A stretch of DNA of 64,000 nt from Rhodovulum steppense (GCF_004339675.1 NZ_SLVM01000010.1:58720-122719), one strand, 5' to 3'. Positions 46,083 to 54,673 are shown, counted from the stretch's first letter. The notes: generated from the letters alone by a model not told the origin. Numbers and translations are program-made.

Positions 46083-47746
46083 AGCCTGTAGCCCTCCAAG
46101 CCGTCGATATGGTCGGATGCGGCGGTCATTACGCCGCCGCCGATACCGGCGCCCCCGCCCCCGGCAAAGTGCAAAGCGTTCTGCCAGAGCATGTCCAGGC
46201 AGTCCGGTCCGTCATCGTGATCTGCGTTCGGCCATTGTTGCAGCTGGTCGATCAGGGTGGTGTGCGCGGGATGGAACCGGATCAGGCCGGCGGCCACCGG
46301 CGGCTGCAACCGCTCGATCCGCAGGTTCTTGTCGGCCGAGGGCGTGATCGGCACGGCCGACAGGCCAACGCCTTGCTTCGCCGCCTCGGTCATCAGCGAG
46401 GTGCGCAGGAACTCCTGGAACTGCACCGCCTCGACGAACCACAGCAGCGCGCGGTACTCGCGCTGCAGCGCGATCGTGTCGGCGATGATGACGTCGGGCA
46501 GCCGGCGGCGGATCGAGGCCTCGACCACGTCCATCCGGCCCGTCAGCCGGTCGAATCCGCCGATCAGGATCGCGGACGGGTCGCGCACCGTTCGTGCCTT
46601 GCCGCCCGCCTTGCCCAGCGAGGGGTCGATCGCCCCGAAATAGATCAGGTCGGGCAGCCTGTTGGTCCAGAAGACCAGCTTGCCGAACGGGTTGCCGTCC
46701 GAGATGGGCTTGTTCTGGTACTCGGTCTGGAAGGCGTCGTGGCTCGCCGCGCGTTCCAGCATCAGGAACAGCAGCGGCTGGATCGAGGGCCAGTTGACCA
46801 CGGCGCCGGCATCCATCTCGGCCCTGTGCGCGGCATGGAAGGCGCGCGCGGCGGCCTCGCCCTCATTGGTGAAGACCTCCTCGAACTGGTCCCACAGGTC
46901 CATCCGGTCCGGCCATTTCACGATGGCCTGGAACTCGGTCACCCGCCAGACCGGTGATTTCGCGGCGCGCACCAGCACGGCGTCGAAATGCAGGACCGTC
47001 CCGACCCAGACCACGTCCATCGACCCGTCCGGCGGGCCGACCTTCAGCGCCGCCCGTTCGACCCAGCGCTGCAGCTTCTGACGCTGCTCGGGCGAACGGA
47101 CGCCCTCGTCGTTCTCCAGGTCGTCCAGGAACATCAGGTCCGGCCGATGGGGGCCGTGGCGCCGGCCACGGATCTTCTGGCCTGCGCCCAGCCCCTCGAC
47201 GCGCACGTTGCCGCGGGTGACGATCTCGCCCTCGCGCCAGACCCGCCCCTCGCCGCAGGCCTCGCGGAAATCGTATTGCAGGCGCGGGTTCGTGGTCAGC
47301 TCCGCCTTGATCGCCTCGATCAGCAGCGCGGCCTGGGCGTAGACGTCGCAGACCTCAAGTATGTAGCGCTTCAGCCCGCGCACGATGCAGTAGAGCGCGA
47401 AGCCGAGCGAGAGATGGGTCGATTTCGACGAACCGCGCGGCGCGATGAACAGATCCCTGACGCCTGCCTCGGACGCAAGTATCTCGGGCACCCGCGCGAA
47501 GATGTGCTCGTGAAACAGGCTCGGCTCGCCCTTCACGTAATGCGGCAGGTAGGTTTCCATGAAGAACCGGAATCCGGCCGCGGGATCGGCCACGCGCGCC
47601 AGCCGCGCCGCCCGGGCATCGGGATCGGCCGGGAAGGCATCGACGGAAAGCTCGATCCAGCGCGCGAACTCGTCCGCCATGGTGGCGAGCGAGTCCCGGA
47701 AGTCCCGGGCCGAGACGGCGGCCTTCAGCTGGGGGCGCTTGCTCAT
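46079..47746 (-). CDS. Terminase large subunit (Mu gp28-like)
   Basis: This 555-residue packaging motor has Walker A APRGSSKST (residues 102-110) and Walker B DLMFLDDLE (203-211). The C-terminal nuclease part has GAIDPSLG, VDVVEASIRRRLPD-type strands and DHDDGPDCLDML. TerL of Mu-like phages packages DNA headful-wise from inserted copies, taking host DNA at the ends. It overlaps the DUF1804 and portal genes by ATGA. Confidence 0.93.
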   Translation of the reverse strand: MSKRPQLKAAVSARDFRDSLATMADEFARWIELSVDAFPADPDARAARLARVADPAAGFRFFMETYLPHYVKGEPSLFHEHIFARVPEILASEAGVRDLFIAPRGSSKSTHLSLGFALYCIVRGLKRYILEVCDVYAQAALLIEAIKAELTTNPRLQYDFREACGEGRVWREGEIVTRGNVRVEGLGAGQKIRGRRHGPHRPDLMFLDDLENDEGVRSPEQRQKLQRWVERAALKVGPPDGSMDVVWVGTVLHFDAVLVRAAKSPVWRVTEFQAIVKWPDRMDLWDQFEEVFTNEGEAAARAFHAAHRAEMDAGAVVNWPSIQPLLFLMLERAASHDAFQTEYQNKPISDGNPFGKLVFWTNRLPDLIYFGAIDPSLGKAGGKARTVRDPSAILIGGFDRLTGRMDVVEASIRRRLPDVIIADTIALQREYRALLWFVEAVQFQEFLRTSLMTEAAKQGVGLSAVPITPSADKNLRIERLQPPVAAGLIRFHPAHTTLIDQLQQWPNADHDDGPDCLDMLWQNALHFAGGGGAGIGGGVMTAASDHIDGLEGYRL

Positions 47747-48243
47747 GACGAATAGAGGCCGGTCAGGCGTTCCCCGAACGGCTCGATGATCTCGAGGATC
47801 GCGGCGGCGTGCTGCGGGAAGTGCTGACGCACGAAGTCCAGAAGGTGGTGCATCACGTTCTGGGCGACCCCGAGCTCCGAGATCTTCGGCGCGAGCTTGC
47901 CGGCAGAGGCGGTCATCTTGGTCATCGCGTCCGCCAGCGCGACCAGGTGCCGGACCTTCTGGTCCATCGGCAATTCGCCGTTCTTGATCTCGTCCAGCAG
48001 CGACTGGGCCATGATCATGAAGTCCTCGAGCACCGAGGACACGACCGTCTCGATCCCTTCGCCCGCGATGATCGAGGCCGACCGCGCCAGGTCCCAGTCA
48101 TCACCGGCGGCCTTGGCGGTCTTCTTCCAGCGGCCGAAAGTGGCCTGGTTGATCCCGTAGGCGGTGGCGATCGTGGCCCCCGTCATCCGGCGATAGACAT
48201 AGTCCGACCTGGCCTTGCGGCGGGTATCGTCACTGGCCGCCAT
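47743..48243 (-). CDS. DUF1804 family protein (small terminase, Mu gp27-like)
   Basis: This 166-residue protein has the DUF1804 pattern: an N-terminal helix-turn-helix (DYVYRRMTGATIATAYGINQATFGRWK in two helices) and a helical oligomerisation part ending MHHLLDFVRQHFPQHAAAIL. It stands before TerL as in Mu-like phages and probably acts as the DNA-recognising small terminase. Confidence 0.88.
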   Translation of the reverse strand: MAASDDTRRKARSDYVYRRMTGATIATAYGINQATFGRWKKTAKAAGDDWDLARSASIIAGEGIETVVSSVLEDFMIMAQSLLDEIKNGELPMDQKVRHLVALADAMTKMTASAGKLAPKISELGVAQNVMHHLLDFVRQHFPQHAAAILEIIEPFGERLTGLYSS

Positions 48244-48475
48244 TCAGGCCCCCATTGATGATGAACGCCATGATCCCGCCAAGGATCGCCGTCAGGACGA
48301 TCCAGACGACCTTGCTGGTCGACGACTGGATGCGGTCGAGCGAGGTCTGGATGTGCTTGAACCGCTCCTCGCCGACCGCACGGTCGACCTCGAGCTTGGC
48401 GACCCGGGGTTCGAGCACGTTCAGACGCTGGTGAGCGGCTTCGTCCCGCGTGGCCTGGGCATGGAAATCGCTCAC
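48230..48475 (-). CDS. Coiled-coil membrane protein of the lysis/packaging junction (DUF2730-like)
   Basis: This 81-residue protein starts with GTG in the holin stop (GTGA). It has an N-terminal coiled coil (LNVLEPRVAKLEVDRAVGEERF) and one C-terminal membrane helix (VVWIVLTAILGGIMAFIING). Mu-like phages carry a DUF2730-type protein of this design beside the small terminase. It could be a spanin-like or holin-helper factor. Confidence 0.6.
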   Translation of the reverse strand: MSDFHAQATRDEAAHQRLNVLEPRVAKLEVDRAVGEERFKHIQTSLDRIQSSTSKVVWIVLTAILGGIMAFIINGGLNGGQ

Positions 48476-48990
48476 TTCGAGGCACCCTTCCCGAAACTGG
48501 CGGCAATCGCCTTGCCGGTATGGCCGCCCATGTAGAGCGTCAGGTACGACACGGTCAGACCCAGCAGGACCTCGAACGGGGCGGTCGGGATCGCGGTCTT
48601 CCAGATCGCGTTCGCGACATGCGCGCCCTGGATGTTCCACCACCACAGATAGGCCAGCAGGTACATCCAGAACGGACGCCACAGCCAGCGCAGCCAGTGC
48701 CCCTCGTCCTCGCGCGCGAGCATCGCGGCCTTCGCCTCCAGCTCGGCGGTGTAGAGTGCCAGCAGTTCCGGGCTTGCGCTCTCGACGGCCAGGATCGCAT
48801 CCGAGACGCGATCAGGCTGATAGGTTGCCAGCTGCTCCACCTCGTCGTAGCGCACCCCGGCTTGACGGGCGATGGCAGCGACAACGTGCTCCGCAAGTTC
48901 GGCATTCGCGGCGCCAATCCGGCGTTCGAGGATCTTGCGCACGACGGGCGCGCCCACCTGGGCGGCTATGGAAACCAGGGCAGCGCTCAT
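48472..48990 (-). CDS. Holin (three-TM type)
   Basis: This 172-residue protein carries a soluble helical N-terminal half and hydrophobic segments in the C-terminal half (WMYLLAYLWWWNI, PFEVLLGLTVSYLTLYMGG), consistent with the Holin_3TMs family. It overlaps the endolysin gene by TGATG. It would permeabilise the inner membrane for the endolysin at the end of infection. Confidence 0.8.
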   Translation of the reverse strand: MSAALVSIAAQVGAPVVRKILERRIGAANAELAEHVVAAIARQAGVRYDEVEQLATYQPDRVSDAILAVESASPELLALYTAELEAKAAMLAREDEGHWLRWLWRPFWMYLLAYLWWWNIQGAHVANAIWKTAIPTAPFEVLLGLTVSYLTLYMGGHTGKAIAASFGKGASK

Positions 48991-49934
48991 CAGATACTCC
49001 GAAGCTTGGCGGCGATGCGCGGGAAACGGCGATCGAGCCGTGCGGCCAGCGCATCACGATAGGTCCAGGCGAGCCAGGCCAGCCAGATCGCGCCGAGGCC
49101 GAGGATGATGGGCTCGATCCACGGTGCAGCGCTCAGCGCGTCGGCCAGCCCGGCGGGCGCGGCCTCGGGCAGCTCGCGGGCGGCAGTGACACCCCCGGCC
49201 GAACCGCCCGCACCGACGACGCCCGCCTGGACCTTGACCCGCGCATCCAGCGCGCGCTGCAGCGCCGAAAGCGTGGCCCGCCCGATGATGCCGTCGACCG
49301 TCAGGCCGTAGCGGCGCTGGAACTCGCGGGCCGTGGTGGCCAGCACGCCGTGGGCATTCGTTCCGGGATCGAATCCCAGCGAGGCGAAGCCCTTGCGGAT
49401 TTCGGCGATCTCGGCCTCGCTGACCGGGACCGCGAAGCGCGCAAGGCCATCCGCCCGCACGGGCACCGTCGCCACGCGGTCGATGCCCGCGTAGCGACCG
49501 TAGGCGAGCATCTCGAATTCCTCCGCGCGGCGCAGCACGAGGCCCGGCAAGACCTTGCCACCGCCTTTTCGCCATTCCCCCAGCGCCGCCCGGATCTCCG
49601 ATACCGGCGCCTTCACGCGCCAGCGCTTGACCCACGTCGCCCGCCCGATCGCCCCGGTGTTGAAATGGAACGACACGCCCGCATCGAACTCGTGTTGCTT
49701 CGCCCCCGGCATGGCGGCCCCGACGGCGGGCTCGTAGTTCCGCATGAGTGCCAGCGCCAGCAACCGGTTGGCCTCCGTGCGGGTGATGACCATGCCCGCC
49801 TTCGGCACGACGACGCCCGAGGCGGCGGTCAGGCCTGCGCCGATGGTCCATTTGCCGGCCGGGCAGCGATAGGCCCGCAGGGCGACACCCTCATGGCCTT
49901 CGAGGAACGCGCGTCCCTGTTCACTGGTCTGCAT
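48990..49934 (-). CDS. Endolysin: GH24 lysozyme with peptidoglycan-binding domain and C-terminal membrane helix
   Basis: This 314-residue protein begins with a T4-type GH24 lysozyme. The catalytic triad fits E-8aa-C-5aa-T (E15, C24, T30; a cysteine in the aspartate slot, as in some phage lysozymes). A peptidoglycan-binding domain follows (about residues 165-230, REFQRRYGLTVDGIIGRATLSAL). A C-terminal membrane helix (about 268-290, WIEPIILGLGAIWLAWLAW) precedes a basic tail. The start at 49934 fits the domain; 49982 is a longer alternative. Confidence 0.88.
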   Translation of the reverse strand: MQTSEQGRAFLEGHEGVALRAYRCPAGKWTIGAGLTAASGVVVPKAGMVITRTEANRLLALALMRNYEPAVGAAMPGAKQHEFDAGVSFHFNTGAIGRATWVKRWRVKAPVSEIRAALGEWRKGGGKVLPGLVLRRAEEFEMLAYGRYAGIDRVATVPVRADGLARFAVPVSEAEIAEIRKGFASLGFDPGTNAHGVLATTAREFQRRYGLTVDGIIGRATLSALQRALDARVKVQAGVVGAGGSAGGVTAARELPEAAPAGLADALSAAPWIEPIILGLGAIWLAWLAWTYRDALAARLDRRFPRIAAKLRSI

Positions 49935-50019
49935 TGGTCGGCCCCGGGCAATGGTGTTTCCCGAGGGATGCCCGCTCGCCATGGTTGCCTAGTCCGGACA
50001 TCTGTCCGGCCTGCGCGGT

Positions 50020-50412
50020 CTAGTCGTGGAAAAGATCAGGCTGGTCGGGGTTTCGGGCGGTCCGCCCGTTCGCCACGCGCCGCACGTGGCGCTGCGAAAT
50101 CCCCAGGCGGCGGGCGATCTGGGCCCGGCTCAGGCCTTGGCCCTCCAGCGCGCCCACCTGGTGGCGCACCGCGCGGGCCCGGGCATGGGGCACATAGATC
50201 ATGCCGCCGCCCAGGAACCTGCATAGCGCAAACCCGTCCTCTTCACCAAGCGCCTTGATGATCGGGTGATCCGGAGGCGGGGATTTGGGGAATTTCACCT
50301 CCTGCCCGCCACAGACCTCGATCAGCCGCAGCGCGACCCGCAGGCCGAGCGTCTCGGCCACGTCGATCAGCGACTCCGGCAGGCCGTCGGTGGAGGCGGG
50401 GGCGCGGGTCAT
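50020..50412 (-). CDS. Mor/C-type transcription activator
   Basis: This 130-residue protein resembles the Mor family. It has an N-terminal dimerisation part (LIDVAETLGLRVALRLIEVCGG), a beta strand GGGMIYVPHARAR, and a C-terminal helix-turn-helix (LSRAQIARRLGISQRHVRRVANG). In Mu, Mor activates the middle promoter and C the late ones. Only one such gene is seen here, at the early/late border, so it may do both jobs. It overlaps the methyltransferase gene by ATGA. Confidence 0.85.
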   Translation of the reverse strand: MTRAPASTDGLPESLIDVAETLGLRVALRLIEVCGGQEVKFPKSPPPDHPIIKALGEEDGFALCRFLGGGMIYVPHARARAVRHQVGALEGQGLSRAQIARRLGISQRHVRRVANGRTARNPDQPDLFHD

Positions 50413-51047
50413 TGGAGGCCGGGATCCTCCGGATAGTCGCCCGGAGCCTCGAGGCGCTTCCGGCAGGGCGCGACCCAGCCGAAGCGGGTGCCCCAATTCG
50501 GGTCGAAATCGTGTGTCCAGATGACCCAGCAATAGGCGGTCGCCGTGCTGCCATCGGGCGACAGCCGCCCCTTGTGCATCACGACGCGCTCGCTGAACTG
50601 AAGGATGTAGGCGGGCGGGTGCGGCTTGAAGAGCCGGTCGTGACGGCCCACCCCCTCCAGAAAGGCGGAGCGGACCAGCATCGCCACGCCCTGAAGGCTG
50701 GTCTCCAGCGCCCGCTCGATGAACGCCTCGGCGAGGCGGAAGGGCGGGTTGGTGATCGTCCAGTCGGCGGGCGGCAGCTTCTCCATCCCGATGAAGTCGA
50801 ACACCGGGAAGCCCGCCCCGTAATCGTGGACGTCGCTGGCCTCCACCTGCCGGAAGTATTCCTGCAGCGGACGGACCATGTGGCCCCGGTTCGCCGCCGG
50901 TTCGCGGCAGGTATCCATGACCGCCCAGGTGCGCAGCCAGTTGCACAGCGCCCGGGTCGCCCAGGGCGGCGTCGGGAAATCGTCCAGTGCATCCTTCGGC
51001 TCGCGCCGCTGCTGCATGACCGCGCTGCTGGTATTCTGGGCCATCAA
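50409..51047 (-). CDS. Phage DNA methyltransferase (NPPF type)
   Basis: This 212-residue class I methyltransferase has the SAM-binding segment CREPAANRGHM (residues 48-57) and the catalytic motif TNPPF (N100-F103), typical of adenine-N6 or cytosine-N4 methylation. It has no recognised target domain, and no cognate nuclease is adjacent. In this phage it may protect DNA from host restriction, a role Mu gives to Mom. Confidence 0.8.
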   Translation of the reverse strand: MMAQNTSSAVMQQRREPKDALDDFPTPPWATRALCNWLRTWAVMDTCREPAANRGHMVRPLQEYFRQVEASDVHDYGAGFPVFDFIGMEKLPPADWTITNPPFRLAEAFIERALETSLQGVAMLVRSAFLEGVGRHDRLFKPHPPAYILQFSERVVMHKGRLSPDGSTATAYCWVIWTHDFDPNWGTRFGWVAPCRKRLEAPGDYPEDPGLQ

Positions 51048-51295
51048 TAGTCCCTCCCGACGAGCTCGACGCAGGACAGCGGGACGATGGCGACCTTTAC
51101 CCTCGGCTCACCCTGCTTGTTCCAGTCGCCGCCGTCCTGGTAGCGCACCTTCACCGAGCGCTTCCGCGGATAGATCGCAGTCACCACACCTGCATGGGTC
51201 AGCCGCCCGCAATCGACATGCCGGAACTCGACCCGATCGAACATTTCGACTGCGTAGGTCTCGTCGTCGCAATAAAAGAGGGGCGTGGCGCTCAC
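51044..51295 (-). CDS. Small beta-rich phage protein
   Basis: This 83-residue protein has strands arranged as in a small SH3/KOW-like barrel (GVVTAIYPRKRSVKVRYQDGG, in two strands). It overlaps gemA and the methyltransferase by four bases. No family is recognised. Confidence 0.6.
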   Translation of the reverse strand: MSATPLFYCDDETYAVEMFDRVEFRHVDCGRLTHAGVVTAIYPRKRSVKVRYQDGGDWNKQGEPRVKVAIVPLSCVELVGRDY

Positions 51296-51750
51296 ATCTC
51301 CCTCCGTTCGTTGGCAGCGTCCGCCCCCCCGGCCTTGCCGCGGGCTTCCATCTTCTTCAGCGCCTCGATGATGGGGCTGGCCTGGGCGTAGGACAGCAAG
51401 TCCGGATCGACCGCGACCCCGTCATGGCCATGCGCCACGAACCGCTTGCAGAAGGCCCGGAGCGCCTCGCGTGAACCGTTCTCGATCACGCCCAGCCGGT
51501 GGCACGACGCCCAGAGCGCGTGGATCATCCGGCAATACGGCTTCGACGAGGCCGGCCGGGTCTTCGCCCGCTTGCCGGGCCGCACCTTGAACCCGAGCGT
51601 CTTCAGGGCGTCAATTACGTCCCGTTTCTGACGCTCGTCCATCGCGCGCAGCGAGGACTGCCCGGTGACGCGCACCAGCAGCGCCCGGTAATCGTCCTCC
51701 TCGAGGCCCAGCTCGGCCCGCGCGATGTTGATGATCGCGTTGGCGTTCAT
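51292..51750 (-). CDS. gemA: Regulatory protein GemA (Mu gp16-like)
   Basis: This 152-residue protein matches GemA: IINIARAELGLEEDDYRALLVRVTG near the start (two blocks), SLRAMDERQKRDVIDALKTLGF in the middle and a DUF1018-type C-terminus (YCRMIHALWASCHRLG). Mu GemA modulates host gene expression and DNA supercoiling during lytic growth. The start at 51750 overlaps the upstream stop. Confidence 0.9.
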   Translation of the reverse strand: MNANAIINIARAELGLEEDDYRALLVRVTGQSSLRAMDERQKRDVIDALKTLGFKVRPGKRAKTRPASSKPYCRMIHALWASCHRLGVIENGSREALRAFCKRFVAHGHDGVAVDPDLLSYAQASPIIEALKKMEARGKAGGADAANERREM

Positions 51751-52034
51751 GGGGTGTCCCTCCCCAGAAGAAGGAAATCGAGGCTGACGCCAGCCTCGAT
51801 CGCAACCTTCACGGCCGCCTCGTAAGGCACGCTTTTGCGGCTGATCCACGTCGAAACGGTATTCTTGCTCAGGCCGAGATGCTCGGCGAGACTGGTGTCA
51901 GTAAGGATGTTCAGGGCTTGCTTCATGCGGATGACAACCGCTGCCGCTGATGTGTCGCCGGTCTCGGTCGCGGACCATTCAGAGCGGGACTTCGCATTTC
52001 CGTCCGAAGCCAAGATCATGATGAACATCGCCAT
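51747..52034 (-). CDS. Small CI-type helix-turn-helix regulator
   Basis: This 95-residue protein has an HTH near its C-terminus (LAEHLGLSKNTVSTWISRKSVPYEAAVKVA in two helices), of the phage CI N-terminal type, and ends LDFLLLGRDTP. The first 36 residues are less typical and a later start (MKQALNI) is possible. It is a likely early regulator. Confidence 0.65.
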   Translation of the reverse strand: MAMFIMILASDGNAKSRSEWSATETGDTSAAAVVIRMKQALNILTDTSLAEHLGLSKNTVSTWISRKSVPYEAAVKVAIEAGVSLDFLLLGRDTP

Positions 52035-52037
52035 GGC

Positions 52038-52268
52038 TCACGCGCTCCTGCGCTTCGCCGGGACGTCCCGGTAGATGGTCCGGTACATCAGCCGCCGCAC
52101 CGTTGCGTAGCTGGCGATCGGGATGTCCGTGCCCTCGGCGGCCTTGCACGCCCGGCGCCAGCAGGCGGCCAGGGACAGCTGCTCCGGGCTCATGTAGTGC
52201 AGGCGCACCATGTCCAGGAACCGCGGATCGCAGGCATCTCCGGGGCGCGGCTTGATGGTCGTGGCCAT
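52038..52268 (-). CDS. Hypothetical early phage protein
   Basis: This 76-residue, arginine/cysteine-containing helical protein (FLDMVRLHYMSPEQLSLAACWRRAC) is not recognised. It lies one base after the upstream gene in the coupled early block. A ribosome site (GGAGGGATTGAG) precedes the ATG at 52268. Confidence 0.6.
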   Translation of the reverse strand: MATTIKPRPGDACDPRFLDMVRLHYMSPEQLSLAACWRRACKAAEGTDIPIASYATVRRLMYRTIYRDVPAKRRSA

Positions 52269-52269
52269 C

Positions 52270-52491
52270 TCAATCCCTCCTCTGGATCGGTGAAAACGGG
52301 CTTCGGTCCGGCCGGGGCGCATCGGGCGGGATCGGCACGACGCCGAGGCAGACCAGCGTCAGCGCCATCGCCTCGATCTCGCGGCTGGTGACGCGGATCA
52401 GGCCCAGGGGGCCGCGCGCGTCGATCTTGCCGACGGCGCGGGCCGCGGCTTCCAGCATCTCGGCTTCGGTCCAGGGGGCGGGGTCAGTCAC
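52270..52491 (-). CDS. Hypothetical early phage protein
   Basis: This 73-residue protein starts with GTG eight bases inside the upstream gene. It has an amphipathic helix (EAEMLEAAARAVGKID) and a second (TSREIEAMALTLVCLGV). No family is recognised. The long plus- and minus-frame ORFs around it are shadows. Confidence 0.55.
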   Translation of the reverse strand: MTDPAPWTEAEMLEAAARAVGKIDARGPLGLIRVTSREIEAMALTLVCLGVVPIPPDAPRPDRSPFSPIQRRD

Positions 52492-52987
52492 GGGCGCACC
52501 TCGCGCAATGCTCCGAAGAGGTAAGGGACGGGGTGAACGGGCGGTGGCAGATCGCGCATTCGATCTGGCCGGCCTCGGCCGCCCGCCGCTGCACCATCCG
52601 GCATTCCTGCGCCCATTTCCCGCGCAGCACCTGCATCGCAACCCCCATCGACAGGGCCACGTCCGACAACTTCTCGCCCTGCTGGATCCGCAGGAAGGCG
52701 CGCTGAAAGTCCTCGTCGGTGGGTTCATCCGCCGCGTCGGCCGGGGCCAAATCCGCCAGGGGCGCGACCACGGCCGGCAGGGTTTCGTGGGCCGGATCGG
52801 CCGGGGCCTCCGCAGGCTCAGGCGCCGGTGCCGGGTCGGCCGCGGCAGCGCGCCCTCCGGCTTCGTCGAGCAGGAACGACAGCACCCTCTGGGCGATGTC
52901 CTCGTCGGCAAATGTCGCCACGACGGCGGGCCGCAGCTCGACGATCTCTGTCTGGCCGTCAGGCCGCGTTCGAAGCGAATACGTCAT
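52484..52987 (-). CDS. Helix-turn-helix protein with C-terminal zinc ribbon
   Basis: This 167-residue protein has a proline/alanine-rich linker (about 50-85), then a helix-turn-helix-like part (QQGEKLSDVALSMGVAMQVLRGKWAQE in two helices). A C-terminal Cys4 knuckle follows (CAICHRPF and HCARCARD). Probably DNA-binding. The ATG has GGAGGTCAAG upstream and the repeated GACGAGCA box further up. Confidence 0.6.
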   Translation of the reverse strand: MTYSLRTRPDGQTEIVELRPAVVATFADEDIAQRVLSFLLDEAGGRAAAADPAPAPEPAEAPADPAHETLPAVVAPLADLAPADAADEPTDEDFQRAFLRIQQGEKLSDVALSMGVAMQVLRGKWAQECRMVQRRAAEAGQIECAICHRPFTPSLTSSEHCARCARD

Positions 52988-53012
52988 CTTGACCTCCTGG
53001 CTGCTCGTCAGG

Positions 53013-53034
53013 GCCGGGCCACCACGCCCGGCCG
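53013..53034 (-). promoter_or_regulatory. GC hairpin plus GACGAGCA box upstream of the zinc-ribbon gene
   Basis: A perfect 8-bp stem (GGCCGGGC 53013-53020, GCCCGGCC 53027-53034) follows the HU stop. In minus-strand order, CCTGACGAGCA comes next (to 53002), then the ribosome site of the gene at 52987. This looks like a segment border in the early operon. Confidence 0.5.
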
Positions 53035-53071
53035 ACCGCCGCCCGGGGGATGCCCGGACGGCAGTTTCGCA

Positions 53072-53341
53072 TCAGGTCGCGGGGCGGGCCGGCTTGAAGA
53101 CCAGCTTGCGGGTCTCGGGGATCTGGATCGGCTCCCCGGTCATCGGATTGCGCCCGGTGCGCGCGGCGCGGGCCTTGACCTGGAACCGGCCGAAGCCGGG
53201 GATGCTGACGGTGTCGCCCGCCACGGCATGCGTTTTCACCGCGGCGAACAGCATCTCGATCGCCTCGGTCGCAGCCTGACGCGTCAGGCCGGTTAGTTCA
53301 GACAGTTCGCGCGCAAGGTCGGTCTTGTTCACAGTGCCCAT
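53072..53341 (-). CDS. HU family DNA-binding protein
   Basis: This 89-residue protein is a normal-length HU/IHF family member. It has the NKTDLARELSELTGLTRQAA opening, VSIPGFGRFQVKARAARTGRNP over the DNA-binding arm (two blocks) and a PxxKxxVFKPA end. HU assists Mu transpososome assembly, so a phage-borne copy fits. It overlaps the HD-domain gene by 13 bases. Confidence 0.95.
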   Translation of the reverse strand: MGTVNKTDLARELSELTGLTRQAATEAIEMLFAAVKTHAVAGDTVSIPGFGRFQVKARAARTGRNPMTGEPIQIPETRKLVFKPARPAT

Positions 53342-54003
53342 CGGTCGTTCTCCTTTCGGGTCAGGCGGGCTGCACCATGGCAGTCCCGCGGGTGGTCTTC
53401 GGCGGGCAGCCGAAGCAGTCCTTCGCGCGCAAAGGAGCGCGCATGACCGAGCCAGACCTCTCGCGCGACGCGCCAGTTCTGGCCCACTGGCAGTTCGTCG
53501 ATGATGGCAAGTGCCCGCTCGATCCGCTCGGCATCGTCGGGGTGCTCCAGGACCGGGCTGGCGCCGAAGAAGATCGCCATCTCGGCCTGAAGCGCGATCC
53601 GATCCGCCTGGACGATCTCCGCCGCGCGCGGACGCGGCGCGACGGCCCACGCGGCGCCGATCACGCGGTCCACGCGCGCCTTCGCCCGGTCGATGCACTC
53701 GCGCACGGTGGCGCCCGCATAGGGCAGGCCGTGCTCGGCGATGAAGGCCACCGCGGGCGAGGTCATGTCGCCCAGGATCGCCTCGTGCGCGTCGTGCAAG
53801 AGCGCCCAGGCCTTCTGTTCCGGCGCATCGACCAGGCGTGCGACCAGAACCGAATGTGCCGCCACCGACCAGGGCTCGGGCGTGCGGCCCGAGAAGCGGT
53901 TGATCTTGGCCAGCGCATCGGCGACCCGCCACGCGCTGACATCGCGCGGGGACAGCGCCGTCAGGTCGATCAGGCCATCCGCGGTCTGAAAGGGGACGCC
54001 CAT
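53329..54003 (-). CDS. HD-domain phosphohydrolase
   Basis: This 224-residue protein has a conserved HD core: H50 (SVAAHSVLVA), H70-D71 (LLHDAHEAILGD) and a later D in ADRIALQAEMAIFFG. Phage YfbR-like HD proteins hydrolyse nucleotides or cyclic nucleotides. Substrate unknown. It overlaps the HU gene, and the ATG at 54003 is ten bases after the DUF3164 stop. Confidence 0.82.
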   Translation of the reverse strand: MGVPFQTADGLIDLTALSPRDVSAWRVADALAKINRFSGRTPEPWSVAAHSVLVARLVDAPEQKAWALLHDAHEAILGDMTSPAVAFIAEHGLPYAGATVRECIDRAKARVDRVIGAAWAVAPRPRAAEIVQADRIALQAEMAIFFGASPVLEHPDDAERIERALAIIDELPVGQNWRVAREVWLGHARSFAREGLLRLPAEDHPRDCHGAARLTRKENDRWAL

Positions 54004-54013
54004 CCCGCCCCCC

Positions 54014-54673
54014 TCACAGCGACGCGATGTTGAGCACGATCTGCTCCATCCGGCCCGTGCGCTCCTCGCGCTCGTAGAACCGGATGTAGGTCGCGCTGCC
54101 ATCGACCCGGATCGCATCCGAGATCGCGGTCATCGCCTTGTCCCATTTCGGGTCGGGCTTGCCCTCGGCCGTCTTCATTTCGAGCTTCCTGAGGCCCAGC
54201 ACGCGGCCCGTGTCGATGCGGCCCTGCTTGTTGACCTGGAAGGCGTGCTCGACGAGCGCGCGGATATTGGCGTTTCCGCCTTCCGCCCAGTCCTCGATGC
54301 ACTCGTCGATCAGGGCCTTGGCCGCCTGCAGCTCGGGGCCGAAGCTGATCCGCTTGCTGACCGCGACCTCGACCTCGAGGCTGCCGTCGAAGCTGCGGAA
54401 GGTGACGTTGCCCTGCGGCCCGCCGACGCGCGCGCCGTATTTCTCGAAGATCAGGTCCTTGGCGGCCATCACCTCGGACAGAGACGATTCCTTGAAGGCT
54501 GCGAGCGCGCTGCGCATGGACTTCGCGCCGCCGGTCAGGCGGCGGACCAGCTCATCCTTCATCTGGTCGGCCTCGCTGATACGCGAGAGCGGCACGTAGC
54601 GCCCTTCGCTGTCCATCCACATCGGGTCGGCGGCAAGGGCCTCCGGCCTTGTCTGTTCCGGGTTCTCGGTCAT
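54014..54673 (-). CDS. DUF3164 family protein
   Basis: This 219-residue protein fits DUF3164, common in the early region of Mu-like phages: MWMDSEGRYVPLSRI at the start, FEKYGARVGGPQGNVTFRSFDG (two blocks), AKALIDECIEDWAEGG and TYIRFYERE. Function unknown; the position among replication genes suggests a nucleic-acid role. Confidence 0.9.
   Translation of the reverse strand: MTENPEQTRPEALAADPMWMDSEGRYVPLSRISEADQMKDELVRRLTGGAKSMRSALAAFKESSLSEVMAAKDLIFEKYGARVGGPQGNVTFRSFDGSLEVEVAVSKRISFGPELQAAKALIDECIEDWAEGGNANIRALVEHAFQVNKQGRIDTGRVLGLRKLEMKTAEGKPDPKWDKAMTAISDAIRVDGSATYIRFYEREERTGRMEQIVLNIASL

Noticed and set aside
43152..46091. 979-residue plus-strand frame
   Set aside because: Antisense shadow of the portal-MuF fusion, with no recognisable protein features.
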